Of a DNA stretch of 45,829 nt, positions 25,029 through 33,356 are shown one piece after another. Each line of letters starts with the position of its first letter. The stretch's first letter is position 1. The notes beneath the pieces were generated by a model. That model ran no database searches, was not told the origin of the DNA, and worked only from the letters and a program-made list of their open reading frames with translations. Origin of the DNA: Herminiimonas sp. KBW02 (GTDB taxonomy: Bacteria > Pseudomonadota > Gammaproteobacteria > Burkholderiales > Burkholderiaceae_D); contig NZ_QAJP01000008.1 of NCBI RefSeq assembly GCF_003852535.1, positions 478,442 to 524,270 of the forward strand, in the 5' to 3' direction. The translations under genes were made by a program, and so were the position numbers.

Positions 25029-25727
25029 ATGATCACGGAAGAACAAGTAAAAGCCTTACAGTCCGAGATGGAGGGGAACGGGGAGAACCAGGCACAAATG
25101 GCCTACCGCATCCTGGAAGAGATGATCGTGACACTGAAACTGCCGCCCGGCAGCAAGATATCCGAAAAAGCACTGAACCGCTCGCTCGGTTTCGGCCGCA
25201 CGCCTTTGCGTGAAGCATTGCAGCGTCTGGCAATCGAAGGCAACGTGAAAATCCTGCCGCGTTCCGGTGTCATCGTTTCCGATATCGACCTGGCAGATCA
25301 GCTCAACATGATAGAAGTCCGGCGCGAACTGGAAAAAATCATCGCGGGGCGCGCGGCGCGCCTGGCGATGGAAGACCAGCGCGAGATCTTCCTCAAACTG
25401 GCTGGCGAATTCGACCGTGCCGCCCAGCAAAACGACGGCAGTGTTTTTATCGAAACGGACCGGGAATTCAATTCGCTCTGCATAGAGACCGCGCAAAATA
25501 AATACGTGTCGTATGCAATAGGTCCGATAGAAGCACAGACACGTCGCTTCTGGTATCTGCATTTCAAACGCTTCGGTGACCTGCAACGCGTATCGCAATT
25601 ACACGCCGGCATCGCACGCGCGATTGCCGCCAACGACGAAGCCGGCGCCCGCGACGCCTCGGACAAACTGATCGATTACGTGGAAGAATACACGCGCAAA
25701 ACCCTGCAGTTTATGGGTGGCCTGTAA
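25029..25727 (+). CDS. GntR-family regulator with FCD domain
   Basis: Transcription factor of 232 aa: winged HTH at about residues 25-85 (SEKALNRSLGFGRTPLREALQRLAIEGNV region) and an all-helical FCD ligand domain at 95-220. FCD proteins usually bind metal through one Asp and three His. Here DREFN has Asn where FH is expected, and the last His position appears replaced (ASDKLIDYVEE), so the metal site is probably not intact. AAGG precedes the ATG; a TATAAT is at 24901-24906. It converges on the gamma-glutamyltransferase-like gene and may control it and the MFS gene. Confidence 0.85.
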   Translation: MITEEQVKALQSEMEGNGENQAQMAYRILEEMIVTLKLPPGSKISEKALNRSLGFGRTPLREALQRLAIEGNVKILPRSGVIVSDIDLADQLNMIEVRRELEKIIAGRAARLAMEDQREIFLKLAGEFDRAAQQNDGSVFIETDREFNSLCIETAQNKYVSYAIGPIEAQTRRFWYLHFKRFGDLQRVSQLHAGIARAIAANDEAGARDASDKLIDYVEEYTRKTLQFMGGL

Positions 25728-25741
25728 CATCGGCGCACATG

Positions 25742-25781
25742 AAAAAAGCGCAGACTGAGAAATCAGCCTGCGCTTTTTTAC
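25742..25781. terminator. Bidirectional terminator between GntR gene and ggt-like gene
   Basis: AAAAAAGCGCAG-A-CTGA and TCAG-C-CTGCGCTTTTTT arms with A and T flanks. Confidence 0.9.
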
Positions 25782-25795
25782 GCCCGCCTCAGAAC

Positions 25796-27391
25796 TTAGA
25801 AACCGGCTGCGATACCGTTGCTGCGCGGATCGAAACCACCGGCAAAGATGCCGTCTGCATCACGCACGATGGCGGCAGCATGCCCCACCATTTCATCGAA
25901 CTCGCCGATCACATCCACTTCATGACCAAGCTTGCGCAAGCCATCGATGATTTCCGGTGCGAAGCGGCTTTCCAGCTTGAGTGAATCCGAGCTCTGACCC
26001 CAGGTCCGGCCCAGCAACCAGCGTGGCGCAGTAATCGCCTGCTGCACGGCTTGCCCGAACACAGCGTAACGGGTGAATACTGCTGCCTGTGTTTGCGGCT
26101 GTCCATCGCCACCCATGGTGCCGTACACCATGGTGCGACCATCTTTCAGACGTGCGAGCGCAGGATTGAGCGTGTGGAAAGGTTTCTTGCCTGGCACCAG
26201 CACGTTCAGGTGCTGCGGGTCCAGCGAGAATGAGCAACCGCGGTTTTGCCAGTTGATGCCGGTACGTGGCAAGACCACACCGCTGCCGAACTCGTGATAG
26301 ATACTTTGGATGAAGGAAACTGCACGCCCTTCACCGTCAATCACACCCATCCAGATCGTGTCGCCCGGTCCTTTACCCTGGCCCCAGGGCAAAGCTTGAT
26401 CAACGCGGATCTTGGCGACGTAAGGTGCGAGGAACTCGTCGGTTAATATGCTTTGCGGATCAATCGACATATACGCCGGATCGATCACGTAACGATCGCG
26501 AATCGCAAATGCCTGTTTGGTCGCTTCCACTACCAGGTGGATGTATTCCAGGCTGTCTTCCTTGTACTGGCCGATATTCAGGCGATCAAGAATACCGATG
26601 ATAGCCAGCGAGATCACGCCTTGTGTCGGTGGTGCAGTATTGTAGACATCGCCGAGGCTATGTTTGAGGTGCATAGGCACGCCGGTGCGTGCGTGATAGC
26701 TATTCAAATCCTGCAGCGTAATCGGGCAACCGACTTCTGCCAGATCCGCTGCGATTTCTTTTGCCAGCTCGCCACGATAGAAACTATCCAGGCCTTGTTC
26801 AGCCAGCGTGCGCAAAGTTTTACCCATGCGTTTTTGTACGAAACGGCTGCCTGCTGCAGGCGCCTTGCCATCCACCAGGAAGGTGTCGGCAAAGCCTGGT
26901 TGATGCACCAGTTCTGCGAGCTTGGCCGAAGTGCTCGCGTACTGCGATGGCGTTACCGGGATGCCTTGTTCTGCGTAATGAATCGCATCGCCCAGCAAGC
27001 GGTTCAAAGCCAATTTACCGCCCCAGCCGGCGCTGATGTTCAGTGCTTCCTGCCAGCCACCGACTGTGCCTGCCATGGTATTTGCTGCTACCGGGCCACG
27101 CATCGGAATCGTATCCAGCTTGCGTTCTTTGTAATAATCCAGCGAGACACCCGCGCCGACGACGCCGCAAGCTTCAATCGCCACAACCGGTTTGCCCGGT
27201 TCCGACACCACCCAGAAACCATCACCGCCTATGCCGTTCATATGGGGATAAACAACTGCAATCGTCGACGCCGCGGCGACCATCGCCTCAATGGCGTTAC
27301 CGCCATCCTGCAGGACCGACAAAGCTGCCTGTGCAGCCAGTGAATGTGGCGCAACTGCCATGCCACGTGTTGCGTGGGTAGTATTGAGCAT
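25796..27391 (-). CDS. Gamma-glutamyltransferase family protein (YwrD-like)
   Basis: Ntn-hydrolase of the gamma-glutamyltransferase family, 531 aa, expected to self-cleave into two subunits. The catalytic nucleophile is probably Thr345 in KGPGDTIWMGVIDGEGRAVS, the usual site of autoprocessing. The N-terminal ATRGMAVAPHSLAAQAALSV and MNGIGGDGFWVV, and the C-terminal MGGDGQPQTQAAVF, are family hallmarks. There is no signal peptide, so it is cytoplasmic, as in the YwrD group rather than secreted GGT. True substrate unknown; glutathione or another gamma-glutamyl or amide compound is possible. AAGG precedes the ATG. It lies downstream of the MFS transporter on the same strand, separated by two hairpins. 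Confidence 0.85.
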   Translation of the reverse strand: MLNTTHATRGMAVAPHSLAAQAALSVLQDGGNAIEAMVAAASTIAVVYPHMNGIGGDGFWVVSEPGKPVVAIEACGVVGAGVSLDYYKERKLDTIPMRGPVAANTMAGTVGGWQEALNISAGWGGKLALNRLLGDAIHYAEQGIPVTPSQYASTSAKLAELVHQPGFADTFLVDGKAPAAGSRFVQKRMGKTLRTLAEQGLDSFYRGELAKEIAADLAEVGCPITLQDLNSYHARTGVPMHLKHSLGDVYNTAPPTQGVISLAIIGILDRLNIGQYKEDSLEYIHLVVEATKQAFAIRDRYVIDPAYMSIDPQSILTDEFLAPYVAKIRVDQALPWGQGKGPGDTIWMGVIDGEGRAVSFIQSIYHEFGSGVVLPRTGINWQNRGCSFSLDPQHLNVLVPGKKPFHTLNPALARLKDGRTMVYGTMGGDGQPQTQAAVFTRYAVFGQAVQQAITAPRWLLGRTWGQSSDSLKLESRFAPEIIDGLRKLGHEVDVIGEFDEMVGHAAAIVRDADGIFAGGFDPRSNGIAAGF

Positions 27392-27423
27392 AAAAACCTT
27401 CTGAATCGATAAATAAAAACAGT

Positions 27424-27447
27424 ATTGCCCGGCGAACTCCGGGCAAT
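27424..27447 (-). terminator. Second hairpin between MFS gene and ggt-like gene
   Basis: ATTGCCCGG and CCGGGCAAT form a perfect 9-bp stem; TTTTTATTT follows after a few bases on the minus strand. Confidence 0.65.
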
Positions 27448-27454
27448 TCCTAAA

Positions 27455-27494
27455 CGTTTTTCCGGAACCGATACAGCTGGATTCCGGAAAAACG
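27455..27494 (-). terminator. First hairpin directly after MFS gene
   Basis: CGTTTTTCCGGAA and TTCCGGAAAAACG form a perfect 13-bp stem three bases after the MFS stop codon. It is followed by TTTAGG rather than a long U run. Confidence 0.65.
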
Positions 27495-27497
27495 GTA

Positions 27498-28823
27498 TTA
27501 CTTCAGCGCCGTCGCAGGTGCTACTGCGCTATTCATTTCCATTTCATGCGGTGTATTGGCCAGGAACTTGCGGCGCATAGGCTTGAGAATGATCAAAGCC
27601 AGGAACGCAGTCAGGAAATCCATCCCGATCACGGTCATGAACACTGGTGTCCACGAACCGGTAGCTTCGTGCATCATCGCTGCCAGCGGACCACCCAGCA
27701 CAGAACCCACACCTTGTGCCATGTACAGGAAACCGTAGTTAGTAGTCGCATGTTTGGTACCAAATGTGTCCGTCAGGATAGATGGGAACAGCGAGAAAAT
27801 TTCACCCCAGCCGAAAAATACAACACCCGACAGCAACACAAACAACACTGGATTATCAGTTGTCATCAACCACAAGGTCATCGCCACGCCTTCCATGCCG
27901 AAGGCAATGAACATGGTGTTTTCACGACCAATGCGATCCGATACCCAGCCGAAGAACGGACGGGTCAAACCATTTGCAAATCGATCGATCGTCAATGCCA
28001 GCGGCAAAGCGGCCATACCGAAAACCATCGCGTCATGTACGCCAAAGTCTTTGGCGAACGCGCCCATTTGCGAAATCACCATCAGACCGGAAGTCGACAT
28101 CATGGTCATCATGATGAACATCAGCCAGAACACTGGTTTCTTCAGCATCTCGCTCGATTTATAGCTGTACTTGGACTCCTTATTCGCATCGCTGGCCTTG
28201 TGACGCACGGCCAGCTCCGCCACTTCATCCGCTTTCGGGCGGCGCATGCCTTGTGCAGCAAGGAAACCGACTACACCGATGATCAGACCGAAGGTCATCA
28301 GGGTGCTCGACACACCGGCACTCTTAATGCTGCTGGAAATCGCAAACGTCGTCATGATCGCGCCGAAGCCGTAACCGGCAGCCACCATGCCGACCGCAAA
28401 GCCGCGCTTCTCCGGGAACCACTGCACCATCAGGCCAATCACGCCGACATAAATAATGCCGGTACCGACACCGCCCAGCAGGCCGTAGCTAAAGTACAAA
28501 CCCCACACGCTAGTGGCTGAAGCTGCCAGTACCCAGCTCGCGGCGGTCAGGATCGCGCCGGCCGACAACAACAAGCGCGGACCAAACTTATCGATCAGGA
28601 AACCCTGGAATGGCGACAGGAAGGTTTGCGCCACGATCAGGATCGCGAACGTGACTTGCACTTCGGTCAGCGACGCGTTGAGCAAAGTAGTCAATTCAGT
28701 TGTAAACAATGCCCATACATATTGCGGGCTCGAGATAGCCATCATGGCCACCACGCCAAAGCAAAGCTGCCACCATCTGGTGCTGCTCGACAAACTCGAG
28801 CTGGTTGTACTGATGCGATTCAT
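27498..28823 (-). CDS. MFS transporter, OxlT-like (oxalate/formate antiporter family)
   Basis: Inner-membrane major facilitator of 441 aa with 12 predicted helices, in the OFA family that includes the oxalate:formate antiporter. Recognisable parts are the first helices QLCFGVVAMMAISSPQYVWA, the loop IDKFGPRLLLSAG (MFS motif between helices 2 and 3), and GGVGTGIIYVG; the second-half loop motif is GWVSDRIGRENTM. GGAGAT precedes the ATG at 28823. The substrate is likely a small carboxylate but cannot be fixed from sequence. It sits with a GntR regulator and a GGT-like enzyme, so a shared substrate (for example a dicarboxylate or its amide) is possible. Confidence 0.82.
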   Translation of the reverse strand: MNRISTTSSSLSSSTRWWQLCFGVVAMMAISSPQYVWALFTTELTTLLNASLTEVQVTFAILIVAQTFLSPFQGFLIDKFGPRLLLSAGAILTAASWVLAASATSVWGLYFSYGLLGGVGTGIIYVGVIGLMVQWFPEKRGFAVGMVAAGYGFGAIMTTFAISSSIKSAGVSSTLMTFGLIIGVVGFLAAQGMRRPKADEVAELAVRHKASDANKESKYSYKSSEMLKKPVFWLMFIMMTMMSTSGLMVISQMGAFAKDFGVHDAMVFGMAALPLALTIDRFANGLTRPFFGWVSDRIGRENTMFIAFGMEGVAMTLWLMTTDNPVLFVLLSGVVFFGWGEIFSLFPSILTDTFGTKHATTNYGFLYMAQGVGSVLGGPLAAMMHEATGSWTPVFMTVIGMDFLTAFLALIILKPMRRKFLANTPHEMEMNSAVAPATALK

Positions 28824-28880
28824 AAAGATCTCCGATGTAGTTATAGAACTTCCTGGCCCTTCAAATCCGCATGTCTATCA

Positions 28881-28892
28881 CTGACATGTCAG
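28881..28892. promoter_or_regulatory. Palindromic operator-like site before MFS gene
   Basis: CTGACATGTCAG is a perfect 12-base palindrome about 60 bases upstream of the MFS start, with a partial copy GCATGTC at 28869-28875. It would suit a dimeric GntR-type regulator. The rest of the 520-base gap (28824-29345) holds no convincing gene, only the liv terminator. Confidence 0.45.
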
Positions 28893-29172
28893 ATTCAGGC
28901 GTAAGTTAAGCCCCATAAAAACATTTGTCAAGGGTTGAAAAATAACGATCAAACTGGTTTGCAGCAAGCCTGCATAAATTTACTGATCATTCCCCTTTAA
29001 GCAATCTTAGTGCCAGTTACCAAAAATAAGACAAAAGATGCAGCAACCGACAAGTGCCATGTTAGTTTCAGCCAAATAAGATGAAAAGCATTTTTGTGAG
29101 AGATGCCGCCCCTGCTTCCGTCGTGCGCATCTTTTTAGTGCACCCATTACTCGACGCAACAAGCAAACGCAC

Positions 29173-29204
29173 GAAAAAAGAGCGCCTCTTGGCTGAGGCG
29201 CTCC
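29173..29204 (-). terminator. Intrinsic terminator of livHMGF
   Basis: On the minus strand, GAGCGCCTC-AGCCAA-GAGGCGCTC is followed by TTTTTT. It is the terminator about 140 bases after livF. Confidence 0.9.
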
Positions 29205-29345
29205 GAAATGGCAATCTGTGCCCCCCCCGAGAGGAGGGCAATTCAATTTGATATTTGATACCGGTCAGGAGTAAGCAACCGGATTCTCGTCAGGCGTGCT
29301 TTACCCATCCAGCGATAGATCAGAAAGAAAAAGCGCCAGCCGGAA

Positions 29346-30071
29346 TCAGCCTTCGCCCAAATACGCGGCCTTGACCTTGGGATCATTCAGCATTTGCTGT
29401 GCATCGCCCTGCATGGTGACCAGACCAGATTCCATCACATAAGCACGATTCGCTGCCTGCAAAGCCAGCTTGGCATTTTGCTCTACCAACAGGATGGTGA
29501 TGCCTTGTGCCGATACGGTACGGATCACTTCAAAGATTTTCTCGACCATGATCGGCGATAAACCCATGGATGGCTCATCCAGCAACAGCAATTCGGGATG
29601 ACTCATCAGGGCACGTGCCATCGCCAGCATTTGCTGCTCGCCACCAGACAAGGTTCCTGCCATTTGCGCAGAACGTTCCTTCAGACGCGGAAATACGCCG
29701 TACCAGCGCTCTATGTCCGCTGCGATACCTTCCTTGTCATCACGCGTGAACGCACCCATCAGCAGGTTTTCCTGAATCGACATGCGCGTGAAAACGCCAC
29801 GCCCTTCCGGTACCATCGCCAGTCTTTTGCGCACCAGTTCAAACGAATGCAAACCTTTGATCGGATGCCCGGCATATTCGATATGCCCTTCCACGCGGCA
29901 ATTCGGCAAGGTGCCGGTGATGGCTTTCAGCGTCGTGGTCTTGCCTGCGCCATTCGCACCGATCAGCGTAATAAGTTCACCCTGGCGAACTTCAAGATCC
30001 ACGCCTTTGACTGCCTCGATGCCACCGTAGGCAACCTTCAGTCCGCTAATGCTCAATACGATATCAGCCAT
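29346..30071 (-). CDS. livF: Branched-chain amino-acid ABC transporter ATPase LivF
   Basis: Cytoplasmic ATPase of a high-affinity branched-chain amino-acid importer. 241 aa. Walker A is GANGAGKTTT, the signature is LSGGEQQMLAMARALM, and Walker B is LLLLDEPSMGLSP. LivF is distinguished from LivG by the AYLGEG end and by lacking the longer insert. It overlaps livG by one base (TAATG). Confidence 0.95.
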   Translation of the reverse strand: MADIVLSISGLKVAYGGIEAVKGVDLEVRQGELITLIGANGAGKTTTLKAITGTLPNCRVEGHIEYAGHPIKGLHSFELVRKRLAMVPEGRGVFTRMSIQENLLMGAFTRDDKEGIAADIERWYGVFPRLKERSAQMAGTLSGGEQQMLAMARALMSHPELLLLDEPSMGLSPIMVEKIFEVIRTVSAQGITILLVEQNAKLALQAANRAYVMESGLVTMQGDAQQMLNDPKVKAAYLGEG

Positions 30072-30841
30072 TAGTGCGAACCTCCCAGATAGGCTTCAAT
30101 CACAGCCGGATTTTTTTGTACCTCAGCCGGCACGCCTTCAGCAATCGGCTTGCCATAATCCAGCACCGTGATGCGGTCGCACAAACCCATCATCAGTTTG
30201 ACGTCATGTTCAATCAATAAAATAGTTTTACCTTCCGCCTTGATCTTGACCAGTAAATCACGCAGGCCGAGCTTTTCTGTTGCGTTCATACCGGCAGCCG
30301 GCTCATCCAGCGCCAGCAGTTGCGGATCGGTAGCCAGCGCACGTGCAATTTCAAGACGTCGCTGATCGCCATACGATAAATTGCGCGCGGTACGTTCAGC
30401 AAATTGCGCGATGCCGACAAACTCCAGCAACTCCATCGAGCGCTGGCGTATCTCTGCTTCTTCACGACGTGCCGCCCTGTGATGAAACACTGCGCCGAAC
30501 AAACCCTGATGCGTACGCACATGGCGCCCTATCATCACGTTCTCCAGCGCAGTCATTTCGCCAAACAGGCGTATGTTTTGAAACGTACGGGCGATACCGG
30601 CCTTCGCTACCTTATGCGGTGCCGATGGCGAGTATGGTTTGCCAGCCAGTTCGAAGCTGCCGGTGTCGGCCTGGTACAGGCCGGTGATCACATTAAAGAA
30701 GGTGGTTTTACCGGCACCGTTCGGTCCGATCAAACCGTAGATCTGGCCTTGCAAGATCTTGATGTTAACATCTGACAATGCCTGCAAACCGCCAAAGCGC
30801 TTGCTGACACCAGCGATATTGAGAATGATTTGTTCGCTCAT
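30071..30841 (-). CDS. livG: Branched-chain amino-acid ABC transporter ATPase LivG
   Basis: Second ATPase of the importer, 256 aa. Walker A is GPNGAGKTTF, the signature LSYGDQRRLEIARAL and Walker B LLALDEPAAGMN; the GMN instead of GLS ending and the insert after the Walker A domain (GIARTFQNIRLFGEMTALEN) are LivG features. GAGGGT lies before the ATG. Confidence 0.95.
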   Translation of the reverse strand: MSEQIILNIAGVSKRFGGLQALSDVNIKILQGQIYGLIGPNGAGKTTFFNVITGLYQADTGSFELAGKPYSPSAPHKVAKAGIARTFQNIRLFGEMTALENVMIGRHVRTHQGLFGAVFHHRAARREEAEIRQRSMELLEFVGIAQFAERTARNLSYGDQRRLEIARALATDPQLLALDEPAAGMNATEKLGLRDLLVKIKAEGKTILLIEHDVKLMMGLCDRITVLDYGKPIAEGVPAEVQKNPAVIEAYLGGSH

Positions 30842-30850
30842 GGCACCCTC

Positions 30851-32065
30851 TTATACCGCCACAACATCGGTGGATTTTTTCGCCGTATCGTTGTCCGTGG
30901 TTGGCCGGTCTTCGCTCTTGGGTGAAGGCCACAAACCGGCAGGACGGTACAGCATGATCAGAACCATCGCCAGGCCATACAACAATTGGCGCAAGACTTC
31001 TGCATCGATCAGCACTTCACCGAACAAGCTCTTTTGCAAAGGCTCCACTACGTGACGCAAGACTTCAGGCAAAGCGGCAAGAATGATGCCGCCCAAGACT
31101 ACGCCCGGTATATGTCCCATGCCGCCCAGAACTACCATCGCCAGTACCGCGATTGACTCGGTCAGCGAGAAAGACTCGGGTGAGACAAAGCCCTGGAAGG
31201 CGGCGAACATCGCACCCGCCACACCACCAAAGGAGGCGCCCATCGCAAAGGCTAGCAACTTCACGTTACGCGTATTGATACCCATGGCCTTGGCTGCAAT
31301 CTCATCCTCGCGGATCGCCACGAAGGCTCGACCCAGACGCGAATTTTGCAGGCGTACCGAGATGAAAATAATCGCGATGCACAGGAACAGAAACAGGAAG
31401 TAATAGGCATTCACTGAAGGCATTGCGTAATCGCCTATCATCACCGTCGCGCGCGACCCGGCTTCTCCGTTAAGAGAAACGCCGAAGATGCGGATCGGAT
31501 CGATCATATTGATACCTTGCGGACCATTGGTGATATTGACCGGGCCGTTCAGGTTGTTCATGAAGATACGGATGATTTCACCAAAGCCCAGCGTCACAAT
31601 CGCAAGGTAATCACCACGCAATTTCAAGGTAGGCGCACCCAGCAAGGCGCCAAAGAAACCGGCAACCAGTGCCGCCAGCGGCACAATCGCCCACAAGGAG
31701 AGATGGATGCCGTTTTGCGCGATCTCGGGACCAAAGACCCACAGCAAGGCTTCTCCGATGGGCGGATATTGATTGACGAAGGATTCGAGTACGACCGCAA
31801 ATTGTGGCGACGCCAGCAGGGCCGTCAGGTAAGCGCCAATGGCGTAAAAGGCGATATAGCCCAGATCGAGCAAACCAGCAAAACCAACCACCACATTCAA
31901 GCCCAGCGCCAGCATGATGTAGAGCAGCGCAAAGTCCATGATGCGCACCCAGGAATTACCGAAATTTTGCGCGATGAACGGGAAGATCAGTGCAATCGCA
32001 AGTATCACCAGCAAACCGCTATACGCTTTGCGTGGGTTATTTTTGGTATCGAAATAATTTGCCAT
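30851..32065 (-). CDS. livM: Branched-chain amino-acid ABC transporter permease LivM
   Basis: Inner-membrane permease of 404 aa, at the long end for LivM. The EAA-like segment GRAFVAIREDEIAAKAMGIN, which contacts the ATPase, is clear, as are LGLNVVVGFAGLLDLGYIAFYA-type helices, written here in part. AAGGAGGGG precedes the ATG. The last 25 residues are a polar Asp/Thr/Lys tail. The stop lies 9 bases before the livG start. Confidence 0.95.
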   Translation of the reverse strand: MANYFDTKNNPRKAYSGLLVILAIALIFPFIAQNFGNSWVRIMDFALLYIMLALGLNVVVGFAGLLDLGYIAFYAIGAYLTALLASPQFAVVLESFVNQYPPIGEALLWVFGPEIAQNGIHLSLWAIVPLAALVAGFFGALLGAPTLKLRGDYLAIVTLGFGEIIRIFMNNLNGPVNITNGPQGINMIDPIRIFGVSLNGEAGSRATVMIGDYAMPSVNAYYFLFLFLCIAIIFISVRLQNSRLGRAFVAIREDEIAAKAMGINTRNVKLLAFAMGASFGGVAGAMFAAFQGFVSPESFSLTESIAVLAMVVLGGMGHIPGVVLGGIILAALPEVLRHVVEPLQKSLFGEVLIDAEVLRQLLYGLAMVLIMLYRPAGLWPSPKSEDRPTTDNDTAKKSTDVVAV

Positions 32066-32074
32066 ATCCCCTCC

Positions 32075-33004
32075 TTACGCGCGGTCAGGCACACGTTCGC
32101 CCATGATGCCGGACGGTCGCAGCGTAAGAACGATGATCAGTACCACGAAGGCAAAGATATCCTGATAGTGGCTGCCGAGGAAACCGCCGGTCAGGTCACC
32201 GATATAACCGGCCCCCAGGCTTTCAATCAGACCGAGCAGAATGCCACCCAGCATCGCGCCGTATATGTTGCCGATACCACCCAGCACCGCTGCTGAGAAA
32301 GCTTTCAAGCCAGGTACAAAGCCCATCGCGAATTGTGCCGATGAATAGTTGGCGGCCCACATCACCCCGGCGATCGCCGCCAGCACGGCGCCGATGGCAA
32401 AGGTCATCACGATCACGCGATTGGAATCGACGCCCATCAAACCAGCGACGCGCGGATTCTCCGAAGTCGCACGCATGGCGCGACCCATTTTGGTTTTTTC
32501 TATCAGCAAGACCAGCAAGCCCATGGCCACCGCTGCCAGGATCAGCAACATGACCTGGGTCGGCGAAATCAGCGCACCCATGATGTGCAGCGGCTCGGTC
32601 GGCATTTCCTGCGGAAACGGAATCGGGCTGCGGCCCCAAATCATCATGGCCAGCGTCTGCAGCAGGATGGAAACACCGATAGCGGTAATCAACGGCGCCA
32701 GGCGCGGTGCATTACGCAAACGCCTGTAAGCAACACGCTCAATCAGCACATTCACCGCGACACAGACCGGGATCGCACCAAGGATGGCGATAATCAATTT
32801 AACGATGCCGGGCAAGTCCGGCGCCACCGTATTGAGCATCTTGAGGATGGTCAGCCCTGCCATCGCACCTATCATCAGCACATCACCATGCGCAAAGTTG
32901 ATCAGGTTAAGCACGCCGTACACCATCGTATAGCCGAGCGCGACGAGCGCATACATGCTGCCCAGCACCAGGCCATTAATAATTTGCTGGATGAAAATAT
33001 CCAT
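32075..33004 (-). CDS. livH: Branched-chain amino-acid ABC transporter permease LivH
   Basis: Inner-membrane permease, 309 aa, first gene of the operon. Typical LivH start FIQQIINGLVLGSMYALVAL and EAA loop GRAMRATSENPRVAGLMGVD are visible. It lies downstream of an apparent leader peptide and terminator. No periplasmic binding protein gene (livJ/livK) is within the window, so the importer probably uses one encoded elsewhere. Confidence 0.95.
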   Translation of the reverse strand: MDIFIQQIINGLVLGSMYALVALGYTMVYGVLNLINFAHGDVLMIGAMAGLTILKMLNTVAPDLPGIVKLIIAILGAIPVCVAVNVLIERVAYRRLRNAPRLAPLITAIGVSILLQTLAMMIWGRSPIPFPQEMPTEPLHIMGALISPTQVMLLILAAVAMGLLVLLIEKTKMGRAMRATSENPRVAGLMGVDSNRVIVMTFAIGAVLAAIAGVMWAANYSSAQFAMGFVPGLKAFSAAVLGGIGNIYGAMLGGILLGLIESLGAGYIGDLTGGFLGSHYQDIFAFVVLIIVLTLRPSGIMGERVPDRA

Positions 33005-33106
33005 GTTTTGACTACTCTCTTAAAGGATGGTGTTCCATCGTTTGCGACTACGGAGCACTTTGCCAGCCCGCTCTGACAATATAGCTGTCGCAAAAATCAT
33101 TCCAGA

Positions 33107-33147
33107 TAAAACAAAAACGGCACCCTGATTCAAATCGAAGGTGCCGC
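33107..33147 (-). terminator. Attenuator-type terminator before livH
   Basis: On the minus strand, CGGCACC pairs with GGTGCCG, with an inner TTC/GAA pairing, followed by TTTTTGTTTT. It lies after a short Ile-rich ORF and about 100 bases before livH, so it must be passed for livHMGF expression. Confidence 0.85.
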
Positions 33148-33162
33148 GCGATATACAGCTGT

Positions 33163-33222
33163 TTATTCGGAAGGACGAATGATGATCGTCATGATCGGGG
33201 AAATTCGGGCAGGAATCATCAT
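33163..33222 (-). CDS. Ile-rich leader peptide of livHMGF
   Basis: Short ORF encoding MMIPARISPIMTIIIRPSE, 19 aa, with six Ile including three in a row (ATC ATC ATT). GGAG lies about 8 bases before the first ATG. The stop is followed after 16 bases by the terminator hairpin. The start ATGATGAT is complementary to ATCATCAT inside the ORF, a possible pause hairpin. All this fits a leader peptide that senses charged Ile-tRNA by ribosome stalling. It is too short for coding statistics, so the call rests on architecture and position ahead of a branched-chain amino-acid importer. Confidence 0.72.
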   Translation of the reverse strand: MMIPARISPIMTIIIRPSE

Positions 33223-33253
33223 CTTATTGTCTCCGGTTTGTCTCTGGATAAAC

Positions 33254-33298
33254 GTTTGCAGACAGCTGCAAACAATGAGGAAGCTGGCGGCGATTATA
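33254..33298 (-). promoter_or_regulatory. Promoter and 5' hairpin of liv leader
   Basis: TATAAT (minus strand, 33298-33293) is a perfect -10; the -35 at GATGAT (about 33321) is weak. The transcript would begin near 33286 and open with the perfect inverted repeat GTTTGCAG-N4-CTGCAAAC (33254-33273), which could be an RNA hairpin or a DNA operator. Confidence 0.55.
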
Positions 33299-33356
33299 CC
33301 GAATGCCAGGTCACCATCATCCAATTTATCCGTAGATACTAAAGACAAATCAGTAA

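Noticed and set aside
29081-29253. Rightward ORF of about 56 codons, and a leftward 79-codon ORF (29007-29246), in the liv/MFS gap
   Set aside because: Both run through the livHMGF terminator and a C8 tract, have no ribosome site and no recognisable protein character.
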